From assembly GCF_900187385.1 (NCBI RefSeq), contig NZ_FYEY01000001.1:4774001-4838000 (forward strand): a DNA stretch of 64,000 nucleotides. Reading direction: 5' to 3'. A program made the position numbers and the translations under genes. Below are positions 51,448 to 61,604 of the stretch, in pieces (positions within the stretch are counted from its first letter, which is position 1; every line of letters begins with the position of its first letter). Origin of the DNA: Streptomyces sp. 2114.4 (GTDB lineage Bacteria > Actinomycetota > Actinomycetes > Streptomycetales > Streptomycetaceae). A model generated the notes under the pieces. That model was given only the letters and a program-made list of their open reading frames with translations, was not told where the DNA came from and did no database searches.

Positions 51448-51651
51448 ATGGCTCAGGGCACCGTCAAGTGGTTCAACGCGGAGAAGGGGTACGGCTTCAT
51501 CGCGGTCGACGGTGGTGCGGATGTTTTCGTCCACTACAGCGCGATCCAGATGGACGGTTACCGCACCCTTGAGGAGGGTCAGCGGGTCGAGTTCGAGATC
51601 TCGCAGGGCCAGAAGGGGCCGCAGGCGGACATGGTCCGGGTGGCCGGCTGA
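51448..51651 (+). CDS. cold-shock protein (CspA family)
   Basis: A 67-residue cold-shock domain. RNP1 is KGYGFIAV and RNP2 is VFVHYSAI, within MAQGTVKWFNAEKGYGF. It binds single-stranded RNA and DNA and acts as an RNA chaperone. ATG 51448 follows GGGAG. A strong terminator closes the gene. Streptomyces carries several paralogues; this one neighbours groEL, as in S. coelicolor. Confidence 0.95.
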   Translation: MAQGTVKWFNAEKGYGFIAVDGGADVFVHYSAIQMDGYRTLEEGQRVEFEISQGQKGPQADMVRVAG

Positions 51652-51675
51652 GGCGCCGACCGACTGCTGCGTAGT

Positions 51676-51708
51676 GAAGGCCCGTACCCCTGAGGGGTGC
51701 GGGCCTTC
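51676..51708 (+). terminator. intrinsic terminator after the cold-shock gene
   Basis: Arms GAAGGCCCGTACCCC and GGGGTGCGGGCCTTC (one G-U pair) with a 3-base loop, 24 bases past the stop. Confidence 0.88.
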
Positions 51709-51909
51709 TGCTGTCCGCCGGCGGCGGCCTTAGGCCGTCGGCTCGCCCGTCGACCGCTGTCCGCTGTCGGCGGACGGGCGGGTGCGGAGCAGGCGCAGGC
51801 TGCGGGCCGGCGCACCCCGGGGGACCTGCGCTCACCCGTCATTCCTCCGCCGCTCGGGCGCCACCCCGATGGGAGGCATCTTCGAAGCTGCCTTGCACTC
51901 ACGGGGGGC

Positions 51910-51953
51910 GAGTGCTAATCATTGCGTTAGCACTCTCCCAGTGAGAGTGACAA
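51910..51953. promoter_or_regulatory. CIRCE element with an additional half-site (HrcA operator)
   Basis: TTAGCACTC-N9-GAGTGACAA (51927-51953) is a CIRCE with two changes in the right arm. A perfect GAGTGCTAA half-site (51910-51918) lies 8 bases to the left, forming a reversed palindrome with the same central arm. HrcA binds CIRCE to repress groEL genes. It is about 130 bases upstream of the groEL start. Confidence 0.88.
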
Positions 51954-52080
51954 AGAAGGACCGGGTCGGTGAGGCCCGTAGGCCGGGTGGGGCAAGGAAC
52001 CACACAGGTCTGCAGGCCGTCCGTCGCGGGCGCCAGCGCGGTCCGGAGCAATCCACCCCAGTCCGGGAGGACCACTTCAC

Positions 52081-53706
<1,626 letters not shown>

Positions 53707-53757
53707 TCCTCGCGGATCAGACGCTGGTCCTCCCGGACCGCACGTCCAGACGTACGT

Positions 53758-53803
53758 CGGGGCGGCACCCTCCTCCCAGGGGGTGCCGCCCCGGCGGCGT
53801 TTT
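53758..53803 (+). terminator. intrinsic terminator after groEL
   Basis: Arms CGGGGCGGCACCC (53758-53770) and GGGTGCCGCCCCG (53781-53793) are perfect, with a T-run at 53800-53803. Confidence 0.85.
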
Positions 53804-54022
53804 CGGGGGCGTCCGGCGTCGGCTGCGGCTGGGACGTGTCTTTCGCACAGACGCTTCACTACACAGTGACGTCCGGCCCGGCGAGGGCCGCTCGCGCCTC
53901 TTGGATGCCCGGGGCGCCGAATGCAGATAAAGGACGCGGATCGTGTCCGGGGCGAGCGCTGCTCTCAGAGCGGCCCGAGGCCAGTGATGACGTACCGAGT
54001 GGAGGCGGAGCCACCCGTCGGA

Positions 54023-55389
54023 TCAGGCGCCGGCGAGGAAGTCGATGGCGCGTTCGTCCAGTTCGGCCGCGCAGCGTACGCCGCGGGCGCGGAATCGGGC
54101 GAGGTCGCCGCGCATGCGGGCCACGGCCTTGCGGGTGCGCACGGACCGTACGCCGTCCATGTGGTCGAGGGCTCGGTTCCAGGTGGTGCACGCTTGCTCG
54201 ATCTGACCGCGCTTGAGCTGCATTTCGGCGCCGGCGACCAGGTCCAGGGCGACGATGCGGGCGTAGGTGCCCGCGGGGCGGGCACCGGCGGCGCGGTCGT
54301 AGTGCTCGGCGGCGGTGCGGTGGTCGCCGAGCGTCTCGTAGACCTTGGCGTTGCGCGAGTAAACCGACGCGGCTGGAGGCCCCATGCCAGGGCCCAGAAA
54401 GGCACTTCGTCGCCGGGGTCGGCGGTCAGCAGGGCGCTCGCCCGCTCGGCTTCGGCGAGGGCGGCTGTGCGCTGTCCGGACTTGGCCAGGGTGTGGGCGT
54501 GGACGACGCGGAAGAGGGATTCGGTCTGGGCGTCGACCTTGCCTTTGGCGCGGTTCAGTCCCGTCTCTGCCAGGCCGAGGCAGTGCTCGGGCCGGTGCAA
54601 CTTGAGCCCTTGCATGGCCATCGTGCGCATTACGAAGCCGTCGTGCCCGGTGATGCCGGATTCGACGGCGAGCGCGTAGGACTGAAGGTAATAGCGCTGC
54701 GCGAGGCCCTGCTGGCCTGCGTCGTAGGACTTCCAGCCCAGCAGGTGCACGCCACGGGAGGCAGCGGAGAGCATCTGCTGACGCAGTTCCTCGGTGCGGA
54801 AGCGCCCCCGGCACAGTGGCGCGACGTCGTCGCGCAGGTACTGCACGAGCGCGCTGCGACCGTGTTGTCCGCCGTGGCGTTCGTCCATCTCGGAGAAGAC
54901 GCGCACCATGTCGCGCACGGCGGCGACTTCGGCCATGCCGACGGTGTGGCCGCTGCGGGCCGCGGCGGTGCGGTCGGCGATCTCCTGTACGTAGGTCAGG
55001 GGCAAAGCGGCGGCGGCCACCGAGTAAGCGGAGGTGGTGAGGAAGCGGCGGCGGTCCAACTCGAACCTCCACATCGGCAGTAGGGCGTCGATCGGGTCGT
55101 CCCCGAGGGCCAGCCCGATGCTGTCATCCTCGTCCGGCTGGGCCAGTCCGAGGTCGGCAGGGGTGAGCAGGCGGCCGAGCCGCCTGGACAGCGCGACGGC
55201 GAGGTAGCGGCCGGTGTCGCCTTGGGGCGTGACGCCGGCGATCCAGTGCTCGACGGTCGATTTGTTGGTGCGTAAAGCCGTGCCGCACTCGGCGGCCACC
55301 GCGCGCACTGCCTTGGCCATGGCCGCGTAGGTCAGGCCGGACGCGGCGACGAGCTCTTTGAGCTGCTGGTTTGGCGTGCGCGTGACCAT
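54023..55389 (-). pseudogene. XRE/TPR transcriptional regulator, frameshifted
   Basis: The minus strand from ATG 55389 encodes a helix-turn-helix domain (LKELVAASGLTYAAMAKAVR, TNKSTVEHWIAGV), then tetratricopeptide-type repeats (QGLAQRYYLQSYALAVESG, AEHCLGL-like blocks). At about 54375-54390 the homologous sequence jumps frame: the first frame ends in LAWGLQPRRFTRATPR nonsense, while the next frame continues correctly with SVYSRNAKVYETLGDHRTAA and AAELDERAIDFLAGA to a stop at 54023. A one-base indel or an assembly error is the cause. An intact product would have about 455 residues. It diverges from the lasso-peptide operon and is its natural candidate regulator. Confidence 0.8.
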
Positions 55390-55592
55390 GGGAGCACCTG
55401 CCCGTATACCCGATATACCGCTTGCCCTGCCCGCCACCGTACCGCCCTACCCCGGCCGTGGGTTGACTGGTTATCAGGCCGAGCGGCGGGGTCCAAAGCG
55501 GTTCCCCCGGCCCTGCCGTTCGGCCCGGTACGGCCGTCTGCCTCGCGCCCACTGGAGGGTGCGGGGGACGCAAGAACCTGGAGGTTTCGATC

Positions 55593-55718
55593 ATGGAGCA
55601 GACCACCAAGCCCGTCTACAGTGCGCCGGTCGTCCTGGACGCCGGAGACGTCGCCGAGGTGACGCTGGGGACGGCCAACTTCGACACCGCCGACGACACC
55701 CAGTACAAGAACGCCTGA
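55593..55718 (+). CDS. lasso peptide precursor
   Basis: A 41-residue peptide; the ATG follows GGAGG by 8 bases. The leader contains YSAPVVLDAGDVAEV, matching the YxxPxLxxxGxx recognition pattern read by lasso B1 proteins, and ends with Thr at -2 (VTL). The predicted core is GTANFDTADDTQYKNA: Gly1 can join Asp9 in a 9-residue ring, leaving a 7-residue tail. Asp6-Thr7 inside the ring is the D-T motif modified to aspartimide in cellulonodin-2/lihuanodin-type lassos. The methyltransferase at 58495 supports this. The cleavage point and ring acceptor are inference. Confidence 0.9.
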   Translation: MEQTTKPVYSAPVVLDAGDVAEVTLGTANFDTADDTQYKNA

Positions 55719-55776
55719 CCCGCGTTCTGCCCGGGGCCGGTGGGACCACGCGCCATGGCCGGCACCGGGTGTGAGA

Positions 55777-55832
55777 GGGCGCCGGGCCCGCGACGGTCGT
55801 GCTGGGGCACGGCCTGAAGCGGCCCGGCGCCC
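55777..55832 (+). terminator. attenuator hairpin between lasso precursor and cyclase genes
   Basis: Arms GGGCGCCGGGCC (55777-55788) and GGCCCGGCGCCC (55821-55832) are perfect complements around a 32-base loop; GCTCTTTG follows. It lies 59 bases after the precursor stop and should let precursor message exceed enzyme message. Confidence 0.7.
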
Positions 55833-55887
55833 GCTCTTTGACCACCGAAAGCGATGGACACCACGAACTTCGAGAAAGCGGGCGGCG

Positions 55888-57714
55888 ATGCGGTGGAGTA
55901 CGGGTTGGTACGGAGGCAGCTGGTACGACCGGCTGCCGCGCAACGGACGCCCGGTACCGGGCCTGGAGACGACATGGACGGTCAACTGGCCCGCGCCGCG
56001 GGTGAGGGCGGCGGGCGCGGGTTCGCTGGCGGTGGCGGTCGTCGGCGACTGCGGCGCCGATGACCAGCAGCTCCAGCAGTCGCTGACGGCGGTGCGATCG
56101 AAAAACTGGCGGGCGCTGACTCGCTGGCCCGGCTCCTACCTGACCATCGCCCGCAGCGGCGAGCAGCTGGCAGTGCTCGGTGACCTGGCCGGTCAGCACC
56201 CGGTGTACTGGAGGTCCGACGGCGCCGGGACATGGTGGTCGACCTCCGCCACCGCGCTGGCGGCGCAGGACGGGGCTCCGGTCGATCCGACCGCGCTGGC
56301 CGCTCACCTCGCCCTGGCCCAGCCGGACGTCCTGGGGCAGTGGAGCCTGTTCCGCTCGGTGAGCCGGGTGCCGACCGGGCACCTGCTGCTGATCGGCCCG
56401 GAGGGCGCGGGCGCCCTCCGGTACGAACCGGCCGAGTACGAGCCGGTGGACCGGCGCGATGCCGCGCCGACGGTGCGCGCCGCGTTATCCGAAGCCGTCG
56501 GCTTGCGATGTGACGGCCGGCCGGTCAGCGCGGATCTGGCGGGGCTGGACTCCACCACGCTGGCCTGCCTGGCCGCCCAGCGCGGGGCGGTGACCGCGGT
56601 GACATTCGCCGACGCACGCCTGCGGGACGACGACCTGGCCTACGCGGTCCGCACCGCGGCCACGGTGCCGGGTCTCGCCCACCGTACGGTGCCCGGGAGC
56701 CCGGAGACCGTCTACTACGCCGGCCTTGAGGACCTGGCGGCGCTGCCCATCACCGACGCCCCGAACGCGTACGTGGTCACCTCCTCCATCAAGCGCACCG
56801 TCCTGGAAACCGTCGCCGCACGCCACCCCGCGGGCGTGCACCTGACCGGTGCGGCCGGGGACGCGGTACTGTCCGCGCCCTCGGCCTACCTGGCCGATCT
56901 TCTGCGCGAGCGACAACACCACCGTGCCTGGCAGCACGCACAGGCCCACGCCCGGCTCCGGCACACCTCCGCCCTGACCCTGCTGAGGCGGGCCCGCCCC
57001 GCAGCCCGTACCGATCTGGCCGGGGCCTGGCGGCAGACAGCTGCCGAACTGCGGCGCCCCCCGCGCCCGTGGGTGCCACAGGCAGAGCGGCCGGTGGCAT
57101 GGACGCCGCTGCTGGCCACCGCCGACTGGATGAGCCCCGACGTACGCGGCCGCCTCGCAAGTGCCCTCGACGTGGCCGCCGAACTGGTCGACGGGCCCGC
57201 CCGCCTGGCGGCGTGGGCGGACCGCCAGGACCTCGCGCGGGTGGGGGCGGACACCACCGGGTGGCGGGACATTGCGCTCGCCGGTCACGGCATCGAGGTC
57301 GCCGCCCCGTTCCTGGACAACGAGGTCATCCGGGCCTGCCTGGCCGTGCCCGCCGACCAGCGCGGCGCACCAGGCCGCTACAAACCGCTGCTGAGCGAAG
57401 CGTTCGCCCATACCGGCGTGCTGCCGCCCTTCGTTCTGGCAAGGGTGACGAAGGGCGGCTTCAACGCCCTCGCCTACGCCGGCCTGCGCGAACACGCCTC
57501 CACGCTGCGGGGTTTGCTCGGCCCCTCCTCCCGGCTGGCCGCAGCCGGCCTGGTCACCGAGGCGCCGGTGGCCGCGATGCTCCAGCGGGCCGCGCTCGGA
57601 CAGCCCACCGCCCAGGGCGCCCTGCACCTCGCTATCGCCGCCGAAGTCTGGCTGCGGCAGCTGGAGACCGCCCCGGCCTGGTGGGAGGTGAACTCGCATG
57701 TGGCGACTGCGTGA
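55888..57714 (+). CDS. lasso peptide cyclase (asparagine-synthetase-like, C protein)
   Basis: A 608-residue AsnB homologue. The N-terminal glutaminase-like domain lacks the catalytic Cys at position 2 (MRWSTGWYGG), as in lasso cyclases. The ATP pyrophosphatase loop is LAGLDSTT (about residue 217), with FLDNEVIRACLAVP and KPLLSEAF in the synthetase domain. It adenylates the ring Asp carboxylate and closes the macrolactam with the new Gly1 amine. ATG 55888 gives the family length; an upstream open extension is Arg-rich and covers the attenuator. Confidence 0.9.
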   Translation: MRWSTGWYGGSWYDRLPRNGRPVPGLETTWTVNWPAPRVRAAGAGSLAVAVVGDCGADDQQLQQSLTAVRSKNWRALTRWPGSYLTIARSGEQLAVLGDLAGQHPVYWRSDGAGTWWSTSATALAAQDGAPVDPTALAAHLALAQPDVLGQWSLFRSVSRVPTGHLLLIGPEGAGALRYEPAEYEPVDRRDAAPTVRAALSEAVGLRCDGRPVSADLAGLDSTTLACLAAQRGAVTAVTFADARLRDDDLAYAVRTAATVPGLAHRTVPGSPETVYYAGLEDLAALPITDAPNAYVVTSSIKRTVLETVAARHPAGVHLTGAAGDAVLSAPSAYLADLLRERQHHRAWQHAQAHARLRHTSALTLLRRARPAARTDLAGAWRQTAAELRRPPRPWVPQAERPVAWTPLLATADWMSPDVRGRLASALDVAAELVDGPARLAAWADRQDLARVGADTTGWRDIALAGHGIEVAAPFLDNEVIRACLAVPADQRGAPGRYKPLLSEAFAHTGVLPPFVLARVTKGGFNALAYAGLREHASTLRGLLGPSSRLAAAGLVTEAPVAAMLQRAALGQPTAQGALHLAIAAEVWLRQLETAPAWWEVNSHVATA

Positions 57715-57991
57715 GAGCACCCATCCGGTCCTCACCGACGAGGGCGGCGCCCTCCTGGACGAGCGCACCGGACGCTGGACGCAGCTGACCCCGACCGCCT
57801 CCGCCGCCGTGATGCTCCTGCTGGCGGGCGCCACCGAAGAAGAGGCCGCCGGACAGTACGCCACCCGCTACGGCATCGGCTTCGAGCAGGCCGCTGCCGA
57901 CGTCCGTACCGTCGCCGCCGCGCTCACCGCGCAGGGCCTCGCCACCACCGCCCCCGTGAGCCGCCGCCGCTGGTGGGGGTGGTGGCGATGA
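57698..57991 (+). CDS. lasso leader-recognition protein (B1, PqqD-like)
   Basis: A 97-residue RRE-type protein: STHPVLTDEGGALLDERTGRW is the winged-helix start typical of PqqD-like B1 proteins, followed by helices SAAVMLLLAGATEEEAA and DVRTVAAALTAQGL. It binds the precursor leader and presents it to protease and cyclase. It overlaps the cyclase end by 17 bases and the B2 start as ATGA. Confidence 0.9.
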   Translation: MWRLRESTHPVLTDEGGALLDERTGRWTQLTPTASAAVMLLLAGATEEEAAGQYATRYGIGFEQAAADVRTVAAALTAQGLATTAPVSRRRWWGWWR

Positions 57992-58410
57992 CGAGCGTGG
58001 AGGCGTACTCCACCGTCCGTACCGGCACCTTCCTCGAACGCTGCGCCGCGGCGGCCGGCCTCGCGCTGGCCCTGGTGCTGCTGCGGCTGCCCTTCCGCCA
58101 CGCCCTCCGCACTGTGCGCTGGGCCCGGCGGGCCGGACGCCGGCCGCTGACCGCAGCGCAGGCGGAAGCACTGGTCGAGGCGGCGCGGCACACCAGCCGG
58201 CTGTGGCCGGGACGCGCCGCCTGTCTGGAGACCTCGCTCGGCGCCGTCCTGGCCGCGGCCCTGCTCGGGCGCCGCCTGCACTGGTGTGTGGGCGTGAGGT
58301 TCTTGCCGCCGCCGGTGGAGTACCACGCGTGGGCCGAGCTGTGCGAAGACGGGCCGGTGGGCGAGTACACCGAGGCCGGCTGGCACCACTACACCGCCCT
58401 GACGATCTGA
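57988..58410 (+). CDS. lasso leader peptidase (B2, transglutaminase-like)
   Basis: A 140-residue cysteine protease. The triad is C79 (GRAACLETSLGAV), H113 (EYHAWAELCEDG) and D121. CLETS and HAWAEL are hallmark B2 motifs. It removes the leader after the Thr-containing VTL. ATG 57988 is chosen over GTG 57973 because of the ATGA overlap with B1. Confidence 0.9.
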   Translation: MTSVEAYSTVRTGTFLERCAAAAGLALALVLLRLPFRHALRTVRWARRAGRRPLTAAQAEALVEAARHTSRLWPGRAACLETSLGAVLAAALLGRRLHWCVGVRFLPPPVEYHAWAELCEDGPVGEYTEAGWHHYTALTI

Positions 58411-58494
58411 TCCACCGAGCCCTCCGGGCGCCGTGTCCTTCACCCGCCCGGACCAGTTGTCGCATACACGTACCCAACCTCGAAGGAGTGAGCC

Positions 58495-59520
58495 GTGAAC
58501 GCCGTCGCCCTGGCCGCCGAGCAAGTCCCCGAGCGCCACTACACCCACCACGAAGGCCGCGGACCGACGCCGCACCGCTCGAACCCTTCGGTCATCCACC
58601 GCGAACTGACCACGCTGGACCTGCAGCAGCACATGAGGGTCGCTGAATACGGCACGGGCTCCGGCTACTCCACCGAGCTGATCGCCCGCCTGGTGGGCCC
58701 CGGAGGGGAGGTCACCAGCGTCGACATCGACGCCTACCTGACGCGCTGGGCCAACGTCATCCTGGCCGAGCGGGGTCTGGAAAACGCCCACTGCTACACC
58801 GCCGACGGCACAGCCGGGTTCCCTGAACGAGCGCCGTACGACAGGGTGGTGGCCTGGTGCACCCCGCCACTGCTGCCCAAAGCATGGATGGATCAGATCG
58901 CCGACCGCGGATTGATTGTCGCGCCACTGCCGATCGCGGAGGTGCCCAACATGACGGTGGTCGCCAAGGTTCGCGTCCACGGTGGCAAGCCCGCGGTGGA
59001 AGCGGTGTTCACCGGCGGGTACATCGAGGCGACCGCCTCCCCCAAGGGCGACCTCGATCTGCCGGGCCGCTGGGTGGACTGGGAGAACCGCGTTCCCGGC
59101 CCCTCCTGGATCTCCCTGGCCTGGCGGGCACAGGACGACCGGCTGCACACCGGCGCCCGCACCACCCTGAACAGGCTCCTGCACGCTGAATACACTGAGC
59201 CGTACGAGGGCGGAGAAGTCGACTGGCCCAGCTGGCGCACCTTTGTCGCCGCCCTCGGCAACCCACAGCTCACGATGGCCGGACTCCGGCCGGACCTGTG
59301 GGCCATCGGCCACTCCACAAGCGAGACGGCCGCCGTGATCCAGCAGGACGGCATGATCCTCGCCGACAGCCCCGACTCCCCGTCGCTTTCCGCTCTCCGG
59401 GACTGGCTCACGACCTGGGAGAACGCCGGCAGCCCGGTCCCTGAGTCCTACACCCCCACCCTTGTTCCCGCAGGCGACGGCGAGGGCCCGGCCGGCTGGC
59501 ACCTGCGCCTGTCCCATTAG
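58495..59520 (+). CDS. protein-L-isoaspartate O-methyltransferase homologue (lasso aspartimide-forming)
   Basis: A 341-residue PIMT-like methyltransferase. The SAM motif is VAEYGTGSGYSTELIARLVG, followed by VTSVDIDAYLTRWAN and YDRVVAWCTPPLLPKAW. It is longer than housekeeping PIMT (about 210 residues), with an extra C-terminal domain (TMAGLRPDLWAIGHS and onward), as in RiPP-associated versions. Family members methylate an Asp in a lasso ring (only after threading); the ester then collapses to aspartimide. GTG 58495 has GAAGGAG upstream. A hairpin ends the operon. Confidence 0.88.
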   Translation: MNAVALAAEQVPERHYTHHEGRGPTPHRSNPSVIHRELTTLDLQQHMRVAEYGTGSGYSTELIARLVGPGGEVTSVDIDAYLTRWANVILAERGLENAHCYTADGTAGFPERAPYDRVVAWCTPPLLPKAWMDQIADRGLIVAPLPIAEVPNMTVVAKVRVHGGKPAVEAVFTGGYIEATASPKGDLDLPGRWVDWENRVPGPSWISLAWRAQDDRLHTGARTTLNRLLHAEYTEPYEGGEVDWPSWRTFVAALGNPQLTMAGLRPDLWAIGHSTSETAAVIQQDGMILADSPDSPSLSALRDWLTTWENAGSPVPESYTPTLVPAGDGEGPAGWHLRLSH

Positions 59521-59540
59521 CCCCGATTACGGAGGGAGGT

Positions 59541-59563
59541 CCGGATCCGGATTGCGGATCCGG
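59541..59563 (+). terminator. hairpin downstream of the lasso operon
   Basis: Arms CCGGATCCG (59541-59549) and CGGATCCGG (59555-59563), 5-base loop, 20 bases past the methyltransferase stop. Confidence 0.65.
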
Positions 59564-59638
59564 GGTACGCCGGCGAGCTGGGCAGCCACACGGTCCAGAG
59601 CCCCGCACCCGGGGGTTGTCGAGGGCGGGGTTCTCGGA

Positions 59639-59944
59639 TCAGTCCGTGGGCCCCTGCTGTCGGCGGCGGACGATGAGGCAGCCGGCGAGGCACAGGGCCC
59701 CTGCCGCGGACAGCATCACGGCGCCGCCGAGGGTGGCCGGTGCGGGCGGGGTGTCGCGGTCGAGGGTGCTTTCGAAGACGACCTGGGTCAGGACATTGCC
59801 GTGCGGCCCGGAGTCGGGCAGCGGCGGGAACGGGGGCGGTGTCTCGCCCCACAGGATCAGGGTCACCCCGCCGGCGGTCAGGACGAGAACCGTGAGTGCC
59901 ACGATCAGCCTGGCGCGCCAGGGGCGGCGTAATCGGATCAGCAT
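59639..59944 (-). CDS. small membrane protein of unknown function
   Basis: A 101-residue protein with two predicted helices, LIVALTVLVLTAGGVTLILW near the start and a second near the end (GGAVMLSAAGALCLAGCLIV), separated by a Pro-rich loop, with a basic end RRRQQ. It has the topology of many small Streptomyces membrane hypotheticals. ATG 59944 is used; GTG 59983 is possible. No link to the lasso operon beyond position. Confidence 0.65.
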   Translation of the reverse strand: MLIRLRRPWRARLIVALTVLVLTAGGVTLILWGETPPPFPPLPDSGPHGNVLTQVVFESTLDRDTPPAPATLGGAVMLSAAGALCLAGCLIVRRRQQGPTD

Positions 59945-59995
59945 GGCGCCGACCCTACTGACTGCTACTGACAGCCGCGCCACGATGCGGTGAGA

Positions 59996-61009
59996 TCACG
60001 GTCGGCCGGCGGCGGCCCTACCGCGGCCGGCTGCCGGTGGCCGTGCGACCGCGCGCAAATGCTCCACTTGAGCGCGGACTTGGGAGGCCTTCGCCTCCGC
60101 CGCACGCCGCCGCCGGTCGACCGGTGGGGCCTCGCCCCGGCAGGGGCCGCAGACCCCGCCGGGAAGCGCTTCGGGCCGACCGGGGGCGCGGCAGACGGTG
60201 CACTCCATGATTCGGAGGGGTTTGGAGGACGGCCGGTCGGCCTGGCCGCCCGCTCCCGGTTCGCCCGCTCCCGGCTCCGTGGCTTCCGGCGGCATTTTGG
60301 CGAGCAGCCGGGAGCGGGCGAGTCGGCCCGGGTGGTGGATGTGCGGCGGCAGCCCCGAGGTCAGCGCGGACAGGAGCTGGTTACGGGTCGCGCCGCGCGC
60401 CAGCCATTCCTCGGCGAACGCTTCGAGGGACGCGCAGTCGGCGGCCGACAGCGTCATACGGGGTTCGGCGCGGCCGAGGGCGGCGAGGGCGGCGTAGCCC
60501 GGGGACTGAGGTTGCCGGGTGCGGACGCGGACGTGTGGGCCTGGTGCGCGCGGCGGACCGGCGGTGGGAGGCGGGGCGTCACCGTCGTCGTCGGTCATCG
60601 GAACGTTCCCGGCGCATAAGGCCGTCCACCAGGAGTCGTCCCGTGCCGTACGCGAGAAGTACGTACGCGTCACCCAGAGCGGGCTGCCGCCGTCACTCAT
60701 GTGTGTCTCGGTGACCCGCCGCAGGTGACCGGCCTCCGAGAGGCGGCGGAGCGCGGTCCGCAGGGCGCACTGCCCGTAGTCCGGCAACACCTTGGCCAGC
60801 GTCTTCACGGAGATGTCGGCACCCTCGGGCAGCCGGTCGAGGTAGGCGGCGATGGACGCCTCACGACGGGGGAGGTGTGCGAAGTCGCCGGGCCGGGAGG
60901 GGCGTTGTGCGGGCGCTTCGCGTTTGCCGTAGCCGGGGCGGGCGGAGGGGTGGTCGTGGTGGGGGCGTGCGGACGCGCACGGGGCAGGGTTAAGGTTTTC
61001 ACCAGCCAT
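59996..61009 (-). CDS. winged-helix (MarR-like) protein with a C-terminal zinc motif
   Basis: A 337-residue protein. Residues about 45-110 form a winged-helix domain (ISVKTLAKVLPDYGQCALRT, LRRLSEAGHLRRVTET) of a type common in Streptomyces mobile or accessory DNA. A Pro-rich linker and helical middle follow; the end has CTVCRAPGRPEALPGGVCGPC, a CxxC...CxxC zinc ribbon, then a basic coiled segment. Probably a DNA-binding regulator, but the targets are unknown. ATG 61009 starts MAGENLNPA. Confidence 0.75.
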   Translation of the reverse strand: MAGENLNPAPCASARPHHDHPSARPGYGKREAPAQRPSRPGDFAHLPRREASIAAYLDRLPEGADISVKTLAKVLPDYGQCALRTALRRLSEAGHLRRVTETHMSDGGSPLWVTRTYFSRTARDDSWWTALCAGNVPMTDDDGDAPPPTAGPPRAPGPHVRVRTRQPQSPGYAALAALGRAEPRMTLSAADCASLEAFAEEWLARGATRNQLLSALTSGLPPHIHHPGRLARSRLLAKMPPEATEPGAGEPGAGGQADRPSSKPLRIMECTVCRAPGRPEALPGGVCGPCRGEAPPVDRRRRAAEAKASQVRAQVEHLRAVARPPAAGRGRAAAGRP

Positions 61010-61277
61010 GAGATCGCGCTGCTTTCGATCTTGATGGTCAGACCCCGGTCGGTGTTGGCGCACCTGCCGGGGTTGTTTGTTGCTGGGCACGCTAGACCGG
61101 CGCGACGTGATGTCGCAAGCCGGTCACGGAATGTCATCCGCGCTGGTACGTGCGGGAGTTGGCGGCGAGCTGGCGGCTCGGGGGAGGGCGGGTGGGTTTC
61201 TTCCGGCCGCCCCTTCCTTGGAAAGAGGGCTCGGGGTCCGCGGCTTGAGCCCCGGACCCCGAGTGCCGCCAGACGCC

Positions 61278-61604
61278 CTACAGGGAGCTGGACTTGATGC
61301 CCTCGATGAACGCAGTCCACGCCGCTGCCCGGAACGCGAGCGCCGGACCGTGCGGGTCCTTGGAGTCCCGGACGGGCACGATGCCGGGGTGGTCGTCGGA
61401 GACTTCTAGGCAGTTACCGCCGCTGCCGTCGCTGTGGGTGGACTTCCGCCAGGTGGCAACCTCTAGGCAGTTGCCACCGTCGCCGCCGCTGTACGTGGAC
61501 TTGTGCCAGGTGGCGACTTCGAGGCAGTCGCCGCCGTCGCCGCCGCTGTAGCTGGACTTACGCCAGATGGCCGTGCTCAGGTCGTACTCAGGGCTGATCT
61601 TCAT
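61278..61604 (-). CDS. DUF397 protein with a triplicated motif
   Basis: A 108-residue protein of the DUF397 family, small proteins that pair with XRE/DUF5753 regulators (as in whiJ/abaA-type loci). The usual single motif W-R-K-S-S-Y-S-x-G-x-G-G-x-C-L-E-V-A occurs three times in tandem, each 19 residues, giving about 40 residues more than usual. The C-terminal part VRDSKDPHGPALAF is standard. Its start lies inside the end of the regulator gene (17-base overlap), so the two are coupled. Confidence 0.9.
   Translation of the reverse strand: MKISPEYDLSTAIWRKSSYSGGDGGDCLEVATWHKSTYSGGDGGNCLEVATWRKSTHSDGSGGNCLEVSDDHPGIVPVRDSKDPHGPALAFRAAAWTAFIEGIKSSSL
61395..61565. repeat. three 57-bp tandem repeats inside the DUF397 gene
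   Basis: Three consecutive 57-base units encode residues 14-32, 33-51 and 52-70. Units 1 and 2 are nearly identical; unit 3 has more changes. This suggests two successive in-frame duplications. Confidence 0.88.

Noticed and set aside
53965..54380. C-terminal part of the 490-codon minus-strand ORF
   Set aside because: After about 54380 the translation is Pro/Ser/Thr/Arg nonsense, while the other frame continues the regulator homology. This is treated as a frameshift, not a novel domain.
58495..59520. Housekeeping protein-repair PIMT
   Set aside because: Its position in a lasso operon, the extra C-terminal domain and a matching D-T ring motif favour a peptide-tailoring role.
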